From: Microbacterium sp. 3J1
Lineage (GTDB): Bacteria > Actinomycetota > Actinomycetes > Actinomycetales > Microbacteriaceae
Assembly (NCBI RefSeq): GCF_001049495.1
Contig: NZ_CDWI01000011.1
Coordinates: forward strand, 558,001-622,000
Length of the DNA stretch: 64,000 nucleotides
Direction: 5' to 3'
The notes beneath the pieces are model-generated. The model was given only the letters and a program-made list of their open reading frames with translations. It ran no database searches and was not told the origin of the DNA. This document shows, in pieces, positions 19,081 to 26,557 of this stretch (position 1 is its first letter; each line of letters starts with the position of its first letter). The position numbers and the translations under genes were made by a program.

Positions 19081-20024
19081 GTCTCCCTCTGTCGCGGGTC
19101 GACGGCGCGGTGCAGGAGATCCACGAGGAACCCGACGACGAGCACGAACCCGGTCAGCACGAGCAGCTCGCTCTGCACCTTGATCAGGTCCCGAGTGCCG
19201 ACGTCGGCGACCAGCATCCGTCCGATCCCCGGCAGGGTGAACAGCTGCTCGATGACGACCGATCCGACGATGATGCCCGCGACCTGCAACCCGAGCACCG
19301 TGATGATCGACAGCCCGACAGCGGGGATGCCGTGCGAGATGAGCGCCCGCGTGCGGGTGAGGCCCTTGGCCGCGGCCGTGCGCACGAAATCCTCGCTGGC
19401 CGCCTGCAACGTGGCGCTGCGCACGAAGCGCATGAGCATCGCTCCCTCGACGATGCCGATCGTGAGAGCCGGGAGCAGCAGGGATTCGATCGCGTCTCCC
19501 GGGGTGCTCCAGCCGGTGCGGGGGAATCCCTGCGGGGGGAGCCAGCCCAGCCACACCGAGAACACCACGATCAGCATCATGCCGGCCCAGACGACGGGCA
19601 CGGCGGCCAGCGCCTGCGCTCCGACGCTCAGCGTGGTACCGCCCCTGCTGCCGCGACGCAGAGCGGAGAGGATGCCGAAGGGTACGGCGATGAGCACGGC
19701 GATGAGCAGGGACATCAGGCCGAGGGGGACCGTCACCTGGGACTTGAGGAGCAGCTCCTCGCCGACGGAGGCGCCGGACAGCAGCGAGGTGCCCAGGTCG
19801 CCCCGGAAGATGCCGCCGATCCACTCCGCGTACTGCGCGGGGAGGGGGCGATCCAGGCCCAGCGATTCGCGAAGCGCGTCCACCTCGGTGGCGGAGGCCT
19901 GGGTGCCCGCGATGAGCTGCGCCACGTCGCCGGGGAGCACGCGGAGGGTGAGGAAGATCAGCACGCTCGACACGAGGAGCCCTGCGATGAGCAGAGCTCC
20001 TCGTGCGAGCGCGTAGCGGATCAC
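19077..20024 (-). CDS. ABC transporter permease, DppB type
   Basis: A 315-residue permease of the DppB/OppB type: N-terminal helix, periplasmic-side segment with LGLDRPLPAQYAEWIGG and GDLGTSLLSGASV, then the six-helix core with loop FVRTAAAKGLTRTRALISHG. Start is GTG at 20024, 13 bases after the receptor gene stop. Confidence 0.92.
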   Translation of the reverse strand: MIRYALARGALLIAGLLVSSVLIFLTLRVLPGDVAQLIAGTQASATEVDALRESLGLDRPLPAQYAEWIGGIFRGDLGTSLLSGASVGEELLLKSQVTVPLGLMSLLIAVLIAVPFGILSALRRGSRGGTTLSVGAQALAAVPVVWAGMMLIVVFSVWLGWLPPQGFPRTGWSTPGDAIESLLLPALTIGIVEGAMLMRFVRSATLQAASEDFVRTAAAKGLTRTRALISHGIPAVGLSIITVLGLQVAGIIVGSVVIEQLFTLPGIGRMLVADVGTRDLIKVQSELLVLTGFVLVVGFLVDLLHRAVDPRQRET

Positions 20025-20037
20025 GACGTGCGCGTCG

Positions 20038-21558
20038 TCACTTCTCGCCGGCGACCGTGACGCCGGAGAGGTCGATCCGCGAGTTGACCGAGTCCTCGGG
20101 GAAGCCGGACACGAGCGGGCTCACGGCGGTGATTGTGGCACCGTTGTAGAGCCAGTCGGCCGCGTGGTCCTCGGAGACGATGCGTGCGGCCTCCGCCAGC
20201 AGCTCTGCCGACTTCTCGGGATCGACCTCGGCCAGAGCCTCGGTGTACAGCGACTGCACGTCGGCGTTGTCGTAGCCGAAGTAGTAGTCCGGGTTCGCGA
20301 AGTTGCCCAGGTCACGCGGCTCGACGTGGAGCACGAAGCTCAGGTCGTAGTCCTTGTTCGTGTAGACGTCCTCGAGCCAGGTGGGGAACTCGACGGAGTC
20401 GACCTCGAGGGTGACGCCGACCTTCTGGAAGTCGGAGATGAGCACCTTGGGGACAGTCGTGCCGTAGAAGCCCGGGATGGTGAGGGTGAGCTCGAGATCC
20501 TCCTGCCCTGCCTCGGCGAGCAGTGCCTTGGCCTTCTCGGGGTCGTAGGAGATGACGTCGGAGAGGTCCTCGTAGCCGGGGTCGAGCTCGGGGATCGGGC
20601 CGTACAGCGTCGTGCCCGATCCGACGGCCTCGACCAGCGCCTCGTGGTCGATCGCCAGGCGCAGCGCCTCGCGTACGCGCACGTCGTCGAGCGGAGCCTT
20701 GGCGTTGTTGAACGCGAGGGTGGCCTTGTCGGTCGTCTTGCCGGTGGTCAGCGTGAAGTCGCCGGTCTCCTCGAGCTGAGGCGCGAGGTTGGGGTCCACC
20801 GCCGTGAGGACCTGGACGCCGCCGTCGAGTGCCGTGTTGACCCCGGCCGTGAAGTCGGGGATGTACTGGAACTCGACCTCGGCCACGCCAGCCGGCTCGC
20901 CCCAGTAGGCGTCGTTGCGGGCGAACGTGATCGCGCTTCCCTTGTTCCACCGCGTGAGGGTGAACGGGCCGGTGCCGTTCTCCGCCGTCTTGAGGTCGGT
21001 GGTGTCGCCGGTCTGGAACACCAGGCCGGCCGGACCGGTCAGGGAGAAGAGGAAGTTCTGGTTCGGCTCCGAGAGGACGATCTGCACCGTGGTCGGATCA
21101 GGCGCCGTGATGGACGCCACGGGAGCGAAATCGGCGTTGCCCTGCAGAGTGGCGTCGGTGCGCACCGCCTCGTAAGAGGAGACCACGTCGGCGGAGGTGA
21201 GGGCGGTTCCGCTGTGGAAGGTGATCCCCTCGTTCAGCGTGAACGTGTAGGTGAGTCCGTCGTCCGAGACCTCGTAGTCCGAGGCGAGCCGCGGGACGAT
21301 CTCGTTCTCCGGCGTGCGAGTGACCAGGCCCTCGTAGATGTTGTCGATGAGGATCTGCTCGAGTGCGGCACCGCTCGTGCGCCGGATGTCGAGGTTGGTC
21401 GGTTCGAGGACCAATCCCACCTGGAGTGCGGCGTCGGGGTCGGGTTCGCCGATCGGCGTCGTCGCCTCGGGCTCCGCGGTGCCGGAGCAGGCGCTGAGGA
21501 TGACCGCGCTCGCCGCGAGTGCGGAGATCAGCGCGAATCGTCGCGTACGTCGGAACAT
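20038..21558 (-). CDS. ABC transporter substrate-binding lipoprotein, SBP_bac_5 family
   Basis: A 506-residue extracellular receptor, the first gene of the Dpp-like operon. The signal peptide ends in the lipobox VILSAC, so it should be lipid-anchored. The mature part has the class-C solute-binding fold: VLEPTNLDIRRTSGAALEQI, then ITFHSGTALTSADVVSSYEAV, and ending with SRIDLSGVTVAGEK. Peptides are the usual ligands, but nickel, glutathione or opines are possible. ATG 21558 has GAGAGGAAAC upstream; the long open frame before it is not conserved protein. Confidence 0.92.
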   Translation of the reverse strand: MFRRTRRFALISALAASAVILSACSGTAEPEATTPIGEPDPDAALQVGLVLEPTNLDIRRTSGAALEQILIDNIYEGLVTRTPENEIVPRLASDYEVSDDGLTYTFTLNEGITFHSGTALTSADVVSSYEAVRTDATLQGNADFAPVASITAPDPTTVQIVLSEPNQNFLFSLTGPAGLVFQTGDTTDLKTAENGTGPFTLTRWNKGSAITFARNDAYWGEPAGVAEVEFQYIPDFTAGVNTALDGGVQVLTAVDPNLAPQLEETGDFTLTTGKTTDKATLAFNNAKAPLDDVRVREALRLAIDHEALVEAVGSGTTLYGPIPELDPGYEDLSDVISYDPEKAKALLAEAGQEDLELTLTIPGFYGTTVPKVLISDFQKVGVTLEVDSVEFPTWLEDVYTNKDYDLSFVLHVEPRDLGNFANPDYYFGYDNADVQSLYTEALAEVDPEKSAELLAEAARIVSEDHAADWLYNGATITAVSPLVSGFPEDSVNSRIDLSGVTVAGEK

Positions 21559-21656
21559 GGTGTGTTTCCTCTCGGTGCGGCAGGTGCTGTGTGCCGATGG
21601 ATCGAGCCTAGGGATGTCGGGGGTGGTGCGGGCGGATGTGGAACGGAACGTCACAA

Positions 21657-22571
21657 TCACGCGGCCGCGGCGGATGCCCTGATCAGAGCGGCGAGCTCGG
21701 CCGGCGCCGTCTCCTGGACGTTGTGCGTCGCCTGCAGCACGACCGTGCGGGTATGGGGGAGCCGGGTGGCGAACTCGTCCGCATCCGCCTCGGCGACAAA
21801 TCCGTGCGTCGCCCTGACGAGCGTGAGCGGCGCGGAGACGCCGAACAGATCCTCCCAGCCCGACCCGTCGAGCACCGGAGCCGCGGCCGGGTCGGCGGCG
21901 TCGGACGTCGCGAGGGCCTGCGCCGCGAGGTGGGCGAAGTGGTGCTTCCACTCGACGCGCCCGTCGGCGCGGACACGGGTGTTGAGGAAGACCCCGCGCT
22001 CCGTATCCGACCGCGTACCGCCGAAACCGAAGGAGATCGCCCGGTCGACGAGTTCGTCGCGGGTGGCGAAGTCGGTGGGGCCGGCATAGAACTCACGAAG
22101 AGCGGCGGGGCCGGCCGAGGTGTCGATGCCCGGCGTGATGTCGACGACCACGAGCTCGGCGACGAGATCCGGCCGTGCCGCCGCGACCGCTGCACCGGTG
22201 AGCCCGCCCAGCGACTGGCCGACGATCACCTGCGGCACGTCCGTCCACACGTCGAGCGCGGCCGCGACGTCGGCGGCCAGAGTGCGAGGGGTGTAGTCGA
22301 CATCGGACCGCCAGGAGGAGTCGCCATGGCCGGCGAGATCGATCGCGAGGACGGGTCGCTGGAGCGACAGGACAGTCGTGTCCCAGGTGTGGGCGTTGAG
22401 TCCCGCGCCGTGCAGCAGGGTGATGCGCGGCGTTCCGTCGCCGAAGCGCAGAGCGCTGAGTCGGCGCCCGTCGGCGAGATCGAGCCCGATCCTCTCGACG
22501 CGGGGCACGGGGACTCCCAGCGTTTCGGCCTGCGCGGGGAGATAGCTGAACTCGTCGATGTCGATCGCCAC
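21657..22571 (-). CDS. alpha/beta-fold hydrolase
   Basis: A 304-residue alpha/beta hydrolase of the epoxide hydrolase/esterase type. LLHGAGLNAHTWD holds the oxyanion HG, GQSLGG the nucleophile Ser, and THNVQETAP the likely catalytic His near the C-terminus. I start at GTG 22571 (VAIDIDEF); GGAG lies about 12 bases upstream. The frame is open to an ATG at 22730, so an N-terminal extension cannot be excluded. The substrate is unknown. Confidence 0.8.
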   Translation of the reverse strand: MAIDIDEFSYLPAQAETLGVPVPRVERIGLDLADGRRLSALRFGDGTPRITLLHGAGLNAHTWDTTVLSLQRPVLAIDLAGHGDSSWRSDVDYTPRTLAADVAAALDVWTDVPQVIVGQSLGGLTGAAVAAARPDLVAELVVVDITPGIDTSAGPAALREFYAGPTDFATRDELVDRAISFGFGGTRSDTERGVFLNTRVRADGRVEWKHHFAHLAAQALATSDAADPAAAPVLDGSGWEDLFGVSAPLTLVRATHGFVAEADADEFATRLPHTRTVVLQATHNVQETAPAELAALIRASAAAA

Positions 22572-22749
22572 GCATTCATTCTGCTCCGGAGAGAGCACTG
22601 GTCGGAAACTCGGGAGCAGTGTGCCAAGCCACACCGGGTCTTCACGTTGCAGAAACCACAGAATCCGCGCCTCGCGAAGAGCGTTCTGCATTCCCGACCG
22701 GACGGCACCTCTCCGCGAGCAACCCTGCACTTCGGAATATCATGGAGCC

Positions 22750-23226
22750 ATGAGCGAGACGCGAGTGCACCTGTCCAAGACCGAGCCGGCCGCGTACCAG
22801 GCGCTCGACGCGTTCTCGCGCACAGTCGGTCAGATCTGCGCGGCGAACGGCATCGACGATCGCCTCAAGGAGATCGTGATGATCCACTGCTCGCAGCTCA
22901 ACGGGTGCGGATTCTGCACGCGCATCCACGTCGACCGTGCGCTCGCCGCAGGCCTCGACACCGACACCCTGATGCAGATCGCGACGTGGCGCGAGAGCGG
23001 CGTGTTCAGTGAGCGCGAGGAGGCGGCGCTCGAGCTCGCGGAGGCGTTCACGTTCATCTCCGAGGAGGGGATCTCGGACGACGTGTACGACCGGGTCGGC
23101 GCGATCTTCACAGAGAAGGAGTACGCAGCCCTCAGCTGGGCGTGCGTGTCGATCAATGCGTTCAACCGCGTGGTGATCGCCGGGCGCTATCCCGTGCCGC
23201 CGCGCGTCCCGCAGGCTCGCGCATGA
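22750..23226 (+). CDS. carboxymuconolactone decarboxylase-family (AhpD-like) protein
   Basis: A 158-residue all-helical protein of the CMD/AhpD superfamily. The redox motif CxxC is visible in NGCGFCTRIHVDRA (about residues 53-66), followed by the conserved His, so alkylhydroperoxidase-type thiol chemistry is more likely than decarboxylation. ATG is six bases after TATCAT (22738-22743). Its stop overlaps the start of the phosphatase gene (ATGA). Confidence 0.88.
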   Translation: MSETRVHLSKTEPAAYQALDAFSRTVGQICAANGIDDRLKEIVMIHCSQLNGCGFCTRIHVDRALAAGLDTDTLMQIATWRESGVFSEREEAALELAEAFTFISEEGISDDVYDRVGAIFTEKEYAALSWACVSINAFNRVVIAGRYPVPPRVPQARA

Positions 23227-23951
23227 GCGTTCTCGACATCGAGGGGGTCAACAACGTCCGCGACGTCGGCGGCATGCCCGCGGCCGGCGGGCGCATCCGC
23301 CCGGGCGTCCTGCTGCGCTCCGGTCAGCTCTCCGCGGTGACGACAGCCGGAGCGGTGGAGCTGCGTCAGCGAGTGTCCCACATCGTCGATCTCAGGGACG
23401 GCGAGGAGGTCGCCGCAGAGCCGACGGAGATCGAAGGGCCGGATACCACGCATCTCCCGCTCTTCCTCGGTTCGGTGCGGTCGTTCTTCGAAGCGGACAC
23501 GAGCCTGGACGACCTCTACCTCCACCTCCTCGAAGAGAGCGCGGAGCGGCTCGTCGCGGCCATTCGGATCATCGCGGAGGGCGAGCCCACCCTCATCCAT
23601 TGCACGGTGGGGAAGGACCGGACGGGGGTCACGGTCGCCCTCGCGCTCGCAGCCGTCGGCGCGGATCGAGAAGCGATCATCGAGGACTATGCGCTCACCG
23701 AGTCGCAGCTGCCTCCGGAGCGGTCGCGCCGGATCCTCGCCTATCTCCGGGATCGGCATCCTGACGCCGTGCACGCAGCAGCTCTCGCGACGCAGTCGCC
23801 GGCGCCGGTGATGCGCGCACTCCTGGAGCAGGTCGACGAGCGCTGGGGGTCCGCTGCCGGATATCTGCGCGCGAACGGGATGACCGACGCCGAGCTGACC
23901 GCCCTGCGAGACACTCTCGTCGAACCGAGCGATTCGGTTCAGCAAGGTTAG
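23223..23951 (+). CDS. tyrosine-protein phosphatase (Y_phosphatase3 family)
   Basis: A 242-residue dual-specificity/tyrosine phosphatase related to mycobacterial PtpB and to IphP. The N-terminal signature INNVRDVGG-like segment (VNNVRDVGGMPAAGG) and P-loop HCTVGKDRTG (Cys near residue 124) are intact. It may act on phosphotyrosine or phosphoinositides. Its last codons overlap the iron box that controls the next gene. Confidence 0.88.
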   Translation: MSVLDIEGVNNVRDVGGMPAAGGRIRPGVLLRSGQLSAVTTAGAVELRQRVSHIVDLRDGEEVAAEPTEIEGPDTTHLPLFLGSVRSFFEADTSLDDLYLHLLEESAERLVAAIRIIAEGEPTLIHCTVGKDRTGVTVALALAAVGADREAIIEDYALTESQLPPERSRRILAYLRDRHPDAVHAAALATQSPAPVMRALLEQVDERWGSAAGYLRANGMTDAELTALRDTLVEPSDSVQQG

Positions 23952-23959
23952 GCAACCCT
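23945..23959 (+). promoter_or_regulatory. DtxR/IdeR-type iron box
   Basis: The segment AGGTTAGGCAACCCT matches the core of the DtxR/IdeR consensus (AGGTTAGGCTAACCT) at 13 of 15 positions. It lies about 25 bases before the SIP-domain start and immediately upstream of a possible -10 (TACGAT, 23970-23975), so a bound iron-loaded repressor would block the promoter. Confidence 0.7.
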
Positions 23960-23984
23960 TCTTCTGGTGTACGATGGAGGCACG

Positions 23985-24455
23985 ATGAGCACCTCCCTCG
24001 AAACCCGCAGCACGCGCGCTGAGCGTCGCGCAGCGCGTCGTCGTGCGCACAATCTGGTCACCGCGGACGAGAACTCCCTGGCCGAACTCGAGGCGTTCCT
24101 GGCGACGCTTCCGCTGTGCGCCTCCGGTCGTATCTTCATCGAGGTCCCCGAGAAGTCGGACATCGGTGTGATCGATGCTCCCGCGAGGATGACCGTCACG
24201 TGGCTCGCTCGCGGGGACCGCTCCGGCGCTCCCGGCACCGGGCGCTCGTGCGCGCCGGGTCAGGCCCTGTCCCGCGCGACCTGCGCCTGGGCCGACGAGA
24301 TGCTCTGCGACGACGAATTCGAGACGCGGGTCACCCTGCTCGGCGGATTCCTCGGGACCGCAGACATCGTCGAGCACCTCACGGGCAGCCTCGACGTCAG
24401 CGCGAGCCGGATCTACGCGCCGGAGCGCTTCGGACTGCTCCCCGCCGACCGCTGA
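23985..24455 (+). CDS. stand-alone SIP-domain protein (siderophore-interacting protein C-terminal domain)
   Basis: A 156-residue protein that matches only the C-terminal NAD(P)-binding (SIP) half of siderophore-interacting ferric reductases: LAELEAFLATLPLCASGRIF, the loop TVTWLARGD, and the WADEM segment before the C-terminal strand region. The FAD-binding N-terminal domain of ViuB-type proteins is absent. ATG 23985 has GGAGG nine bases before it; an ATG at 23967 lies upstream of the ribosome site. The iron box predicts induction under iron limitation. The 3' end overlaps the convergent HExxH gene by 43 bases. Confidence 0.78.
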   Translation: MSTSLETRSTRAERRAARRRAHNLVTADENSLAELEAFLATLPLCASGRIFIEVPEKSDIGVIDAPARMTVTWLARGDRSGAPGTGRSCAPGQALSRATCAWADEMLCDDEFETRVTLLGGFLGTADIVEHLTGSLDVSASRIYAPERFGLLPADR

Positions 24456-24892
24456 CCGTCGGCGCGTCGCACGTAGTTCCCGTCTTCGAGTCCCGCTTCG
24501 ATCTCGAAGCGGTTGCGCAGAGGGTCGCGTCCGGCGAAGAGATAGAGCACCGGCATCAGGGCGCCGTACCGCAGCCACTGCTCCTTGTGCACGGCTTCGT
24601 GCCGCAGCACCGCGTCTGACGGACGACGAGAGCCGGTGAGGAAGCATCCGCCGACGCACACGCCGCCCCTGTTGAAGGTCCAGTTCGGCATTCCCTGGAA
24701 CACCCAGAGCCCGTTGCGACGCTCGACGGGGCCTGTGCTCCACAGCGAGCCCCAGATCCATCCGACCGCCGTGCCCCACCAATAGCCGGCGCGGCTGACG
24801 GGAGACCGCAGCAGGAACGAGGGGATGCGGCGATCGAGTCGTCTTCCGCGGGTGAGCGCCTGCTCCGCCGCGGGACGCCAGTCGTGTGTCAT
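24413..24892 (-). CDS. HExxH-motif protein of unknown function
   Basis: A 159-residue protein with the putative zinc-binding motif HEAVH at residues 98-102 (RHEAVHKEQWLRYG) after a Trp/Gly-rich, partly hydrophobic stretch (AGYWWGTAVGWIWG). A late Glu-rich segment (RFEIEAGLEDGNYV) could supply a third ligand. Similar small actinobacterial proteins are sometimes labelled Fe-S oxidoreductase, but no suitable Cys cluster is visible: only CVGGC near residues 79-83. A metallopeptidase-like role is inference. Its ATG overlaps the arginase-like stop (ATGA) and its tail overlaps the SIP gene. Confidence 0.7.
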   Translation of the reverse strand: MTHDWRPAAEQALTRGRRLDRRIPSFLLRSPVSRAGYWWGTAVGWIWGSLWSTGPVERRNGLWVFQGMPNWTFNRGGVCVGGCFLTGSRRPSDAVLRHEAVHKEQWLRYGALMPVLYLFAGRDPLRNRFEIEAGLEDGNYVRRADGQRSAGSSPKRSGA

Positions 24893-25692
24893 GCGACGGC
24901 TCCGACGAGACGGAGCAGCGCACCGAGGTCGTCGACCGCGTCGGCGGGGGTGCGCGGGGCGAACCCGGCGATCGTCGCGCCCGCCAAGGGGACGCGGTGC
25001 CGAAGAGCGCGGATGGCCGCGCTGAGGGCGGCAGGCGCGAGGCCGAACGGCGCGGGAGAGGAGACCCCTGTGATGGCGGCCGGATCGAGGACGTCCACGT
25101 CGATGTGCACCCACACCCGTGCCGCCCCGGTGGCGGCCACGGCGTCGGCCAGTGCGTCGGGATCGTCGAGGTCCTCCACCGTCAGCCCGCGCAGGTCCTC
25201 GGTCGCCGTGACCTCGGCATCGTCGAGGTTCCTCAGACCGACCGTGACGATCCGGTCGCGGGGGATGGCGGGGGAGAGCGCGAGCTGCGGTTCGCCCTCA
25301 CCCAGTACGGCGCGAAGAGCCATGCCCGAGAAGGCTCCGGAGGGGGACGTCTCGGGAGTGTGCATGTCGCCGTGCGCATCGCACCACACGACAGCGAGGT
25401 CGTCGGTGCCGCCGGGGAGGGATGCCAGCGCAGCCACGGTGACGCTGCAGTCGCCGCCGATCACGACCGTGTCGGTCGTCATGCTCTCGGCGACGAGCTC
25501 GCGGGTGCGCAGGAGTGCGCTGAGCCGGCGGACACCCGTGCCGAGGGACTCCCCGGCTTCGATCGGCACGTCGAGCACCGATGTCGCGGCGCGCGGGAGA
25601 TCACCCGCGATCGCCGATGCGCCGTCCATCAGCAGCATCGCCCGGGCGGCGGGGGAGCCCTGCCACTGCGGAACCACGAGGAATCGCACCAT
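24889..25692 (-). CDS. arginase/agmatinase-family protein
   Basis: A 267-residue ureohydrolase-fold protein. WCDAHGDMHTPETSPSGAF and HIDVDVLDP provide the Asp/His metal ligands of the binuclear Mn centre. The first motif is GGDCS in place of the usual GGDHS, so one canonical His ligand is a Cys. Arginase, agmatinase or another amidino-hydrolase activity is possible, and the Cys may alter metal use. ATG 25692 is chosen for GGAGG upstream; an ATG four codons earlier lacks a site. Confidence 0.85.
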   Translation of the reverse strand: MVRFLVVPQWQGSPAARAMLLMDGASAIAGDLPRAATSVLDVPIEAGESLGTGVRRLSALLRTRELVAESMTTDTVVIGGDCSVTVAALASLPGGTDDLAVVWCDAHGDMHTPETSPSGAFSGMALRAVLGEGEPQLALSPAIPRDRIVTVGLRNLDDAEVTATEDLRGLTVEDLDDPDALADAVAATGAARVWVHIDVDVLDPAAITGVSSPAPFGLAPAALSAAIRALRHRVPLAGATIAGFAPRTPADAVDDLGALLRLVGAVA

Positions 25693-25714
25693 GAGTGCCT
25701 CCAACTACGAACGA

Positions 25715-25751
25715 GCGGATGCCCCGGACGAGGTGTGTCCGGGGCATCCGC
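25715..25751 (-). terminator. hairpin terminator after pspA
   Basis: Perfect 15-bp inverted repeat (25715-25729 with 25737-25751, seven-base loop), eight bases beyond the PspA-family stop and just upstream of the arginase-like start. Confidence 0.8.
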
Positions 25752-25758
25752 GGGTGGT

Positions 25759-26502
25759 TCAGGAGCCTTCGATGGCCTGGCGAGGCGCGGAGCCTCCGGC
25801 CTTCAGCTCGGCGAGGCGAGCCTCGACCTCGGTGAGCTCCCCGAGGTCCTCGAGGCTCTCGAACTGCGCGTCGAGGCTGGAGGCCGCGAGCTCCGCCTTG
25901 CCCTGTGCGAGGGCCTCCTGGCGGCGGACCTTGTCTTCGAACCGGCCCAGCTCGCTGGTGGGATCGAGCACGTTGATCGACGACACCGCATCCTGCACCT
26001 TGGTCTGCGCCTCGGCGACCTTGGCACGGGCGAGGAGCTCGCTGCGCTTGTTCTTCAGCTCGCCCAGCTTGTCTTTCATACCGTTGAGGCCGGTCTTCAG
26101 CTTGTCGACGATCTCGGTCTGCGCGGCGATCTGCGGCTCGGCGCCCGTGGCCTCGCGCTCCGCGCTGATCTGACGCTGCAGGGCGATCTTGGCGAGGCTG
26201 TCGAACTTGTCGGCGTCAGCCGCGTTGCCGCTGGAGCGCATCTCGTCGGCCTTGCGGCTCGCGGCGAGGGCCTTGTTGCCCCACTCGGTGGCCGCCTGGA
26301 CGTCCTCTTCGTGGTCGCGCTCGAGCAGGCGCAGGTTGCCGATGGTCTCGGCGATCGCGGACTCGGCGTCGGAGATGCTGTTCGTGTAGTCGCGAACGAG
26401 CTGGTCGATCATCTTCTGCGGGTCTTCCGCAGAGTCCAGGAGCGAGTTGATGTTCGCGCGGACGAGGGTCGAGATACGTCCGAAGATGGACTGCTTGGTC
26501 AT
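25759..26502 (-). CDS. PspA/IM30-family envelope-stress protein
   Basis: A 247-residue coiled-coil protein of the PspA/Vipp1/IM30 family: amphipathic start (SIFGRISTLVRANINSLLD), then long alpha-helical segments rich in Ala, Glu, Lys and Gln, including DPQKMIDQLVRDY. These proteins assemble on damaged membranes from the cytoplasmic side. It follows the TPM-domain gene by 55 bases on the same strand; this pairing recurs in actinobacteria and suggests a shared role in membrane integrity. Confidence 0.9.
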   Translation of the reverse strand: MTKQSIFGRISTLVRANINSLLDSAEDPQKMIDQLVRDYTNSISDAESAIAETIGNLRLLERDHEEDVQAATEWGNKALAASRKADEMRSSGNAADADKFDSLAKIALQRQISAEREATGAEPQIAAQTEIVDKLKTGLNGMKDKLGELKNKRSELLARAKVAEAQTKVQDAVSSINVLDPTSELGRFEDKVRRQEALAQGKAELAASSLDAQFESLEDLGELTEVEARLAELKAGGSAPRQAIEGS

Positions 26503-26557
26503 GCGTTGTTCCTTTCAGAGGGTCGTAGTCGAGGTCTGTGAGTGGTCGCGGGGGGAG

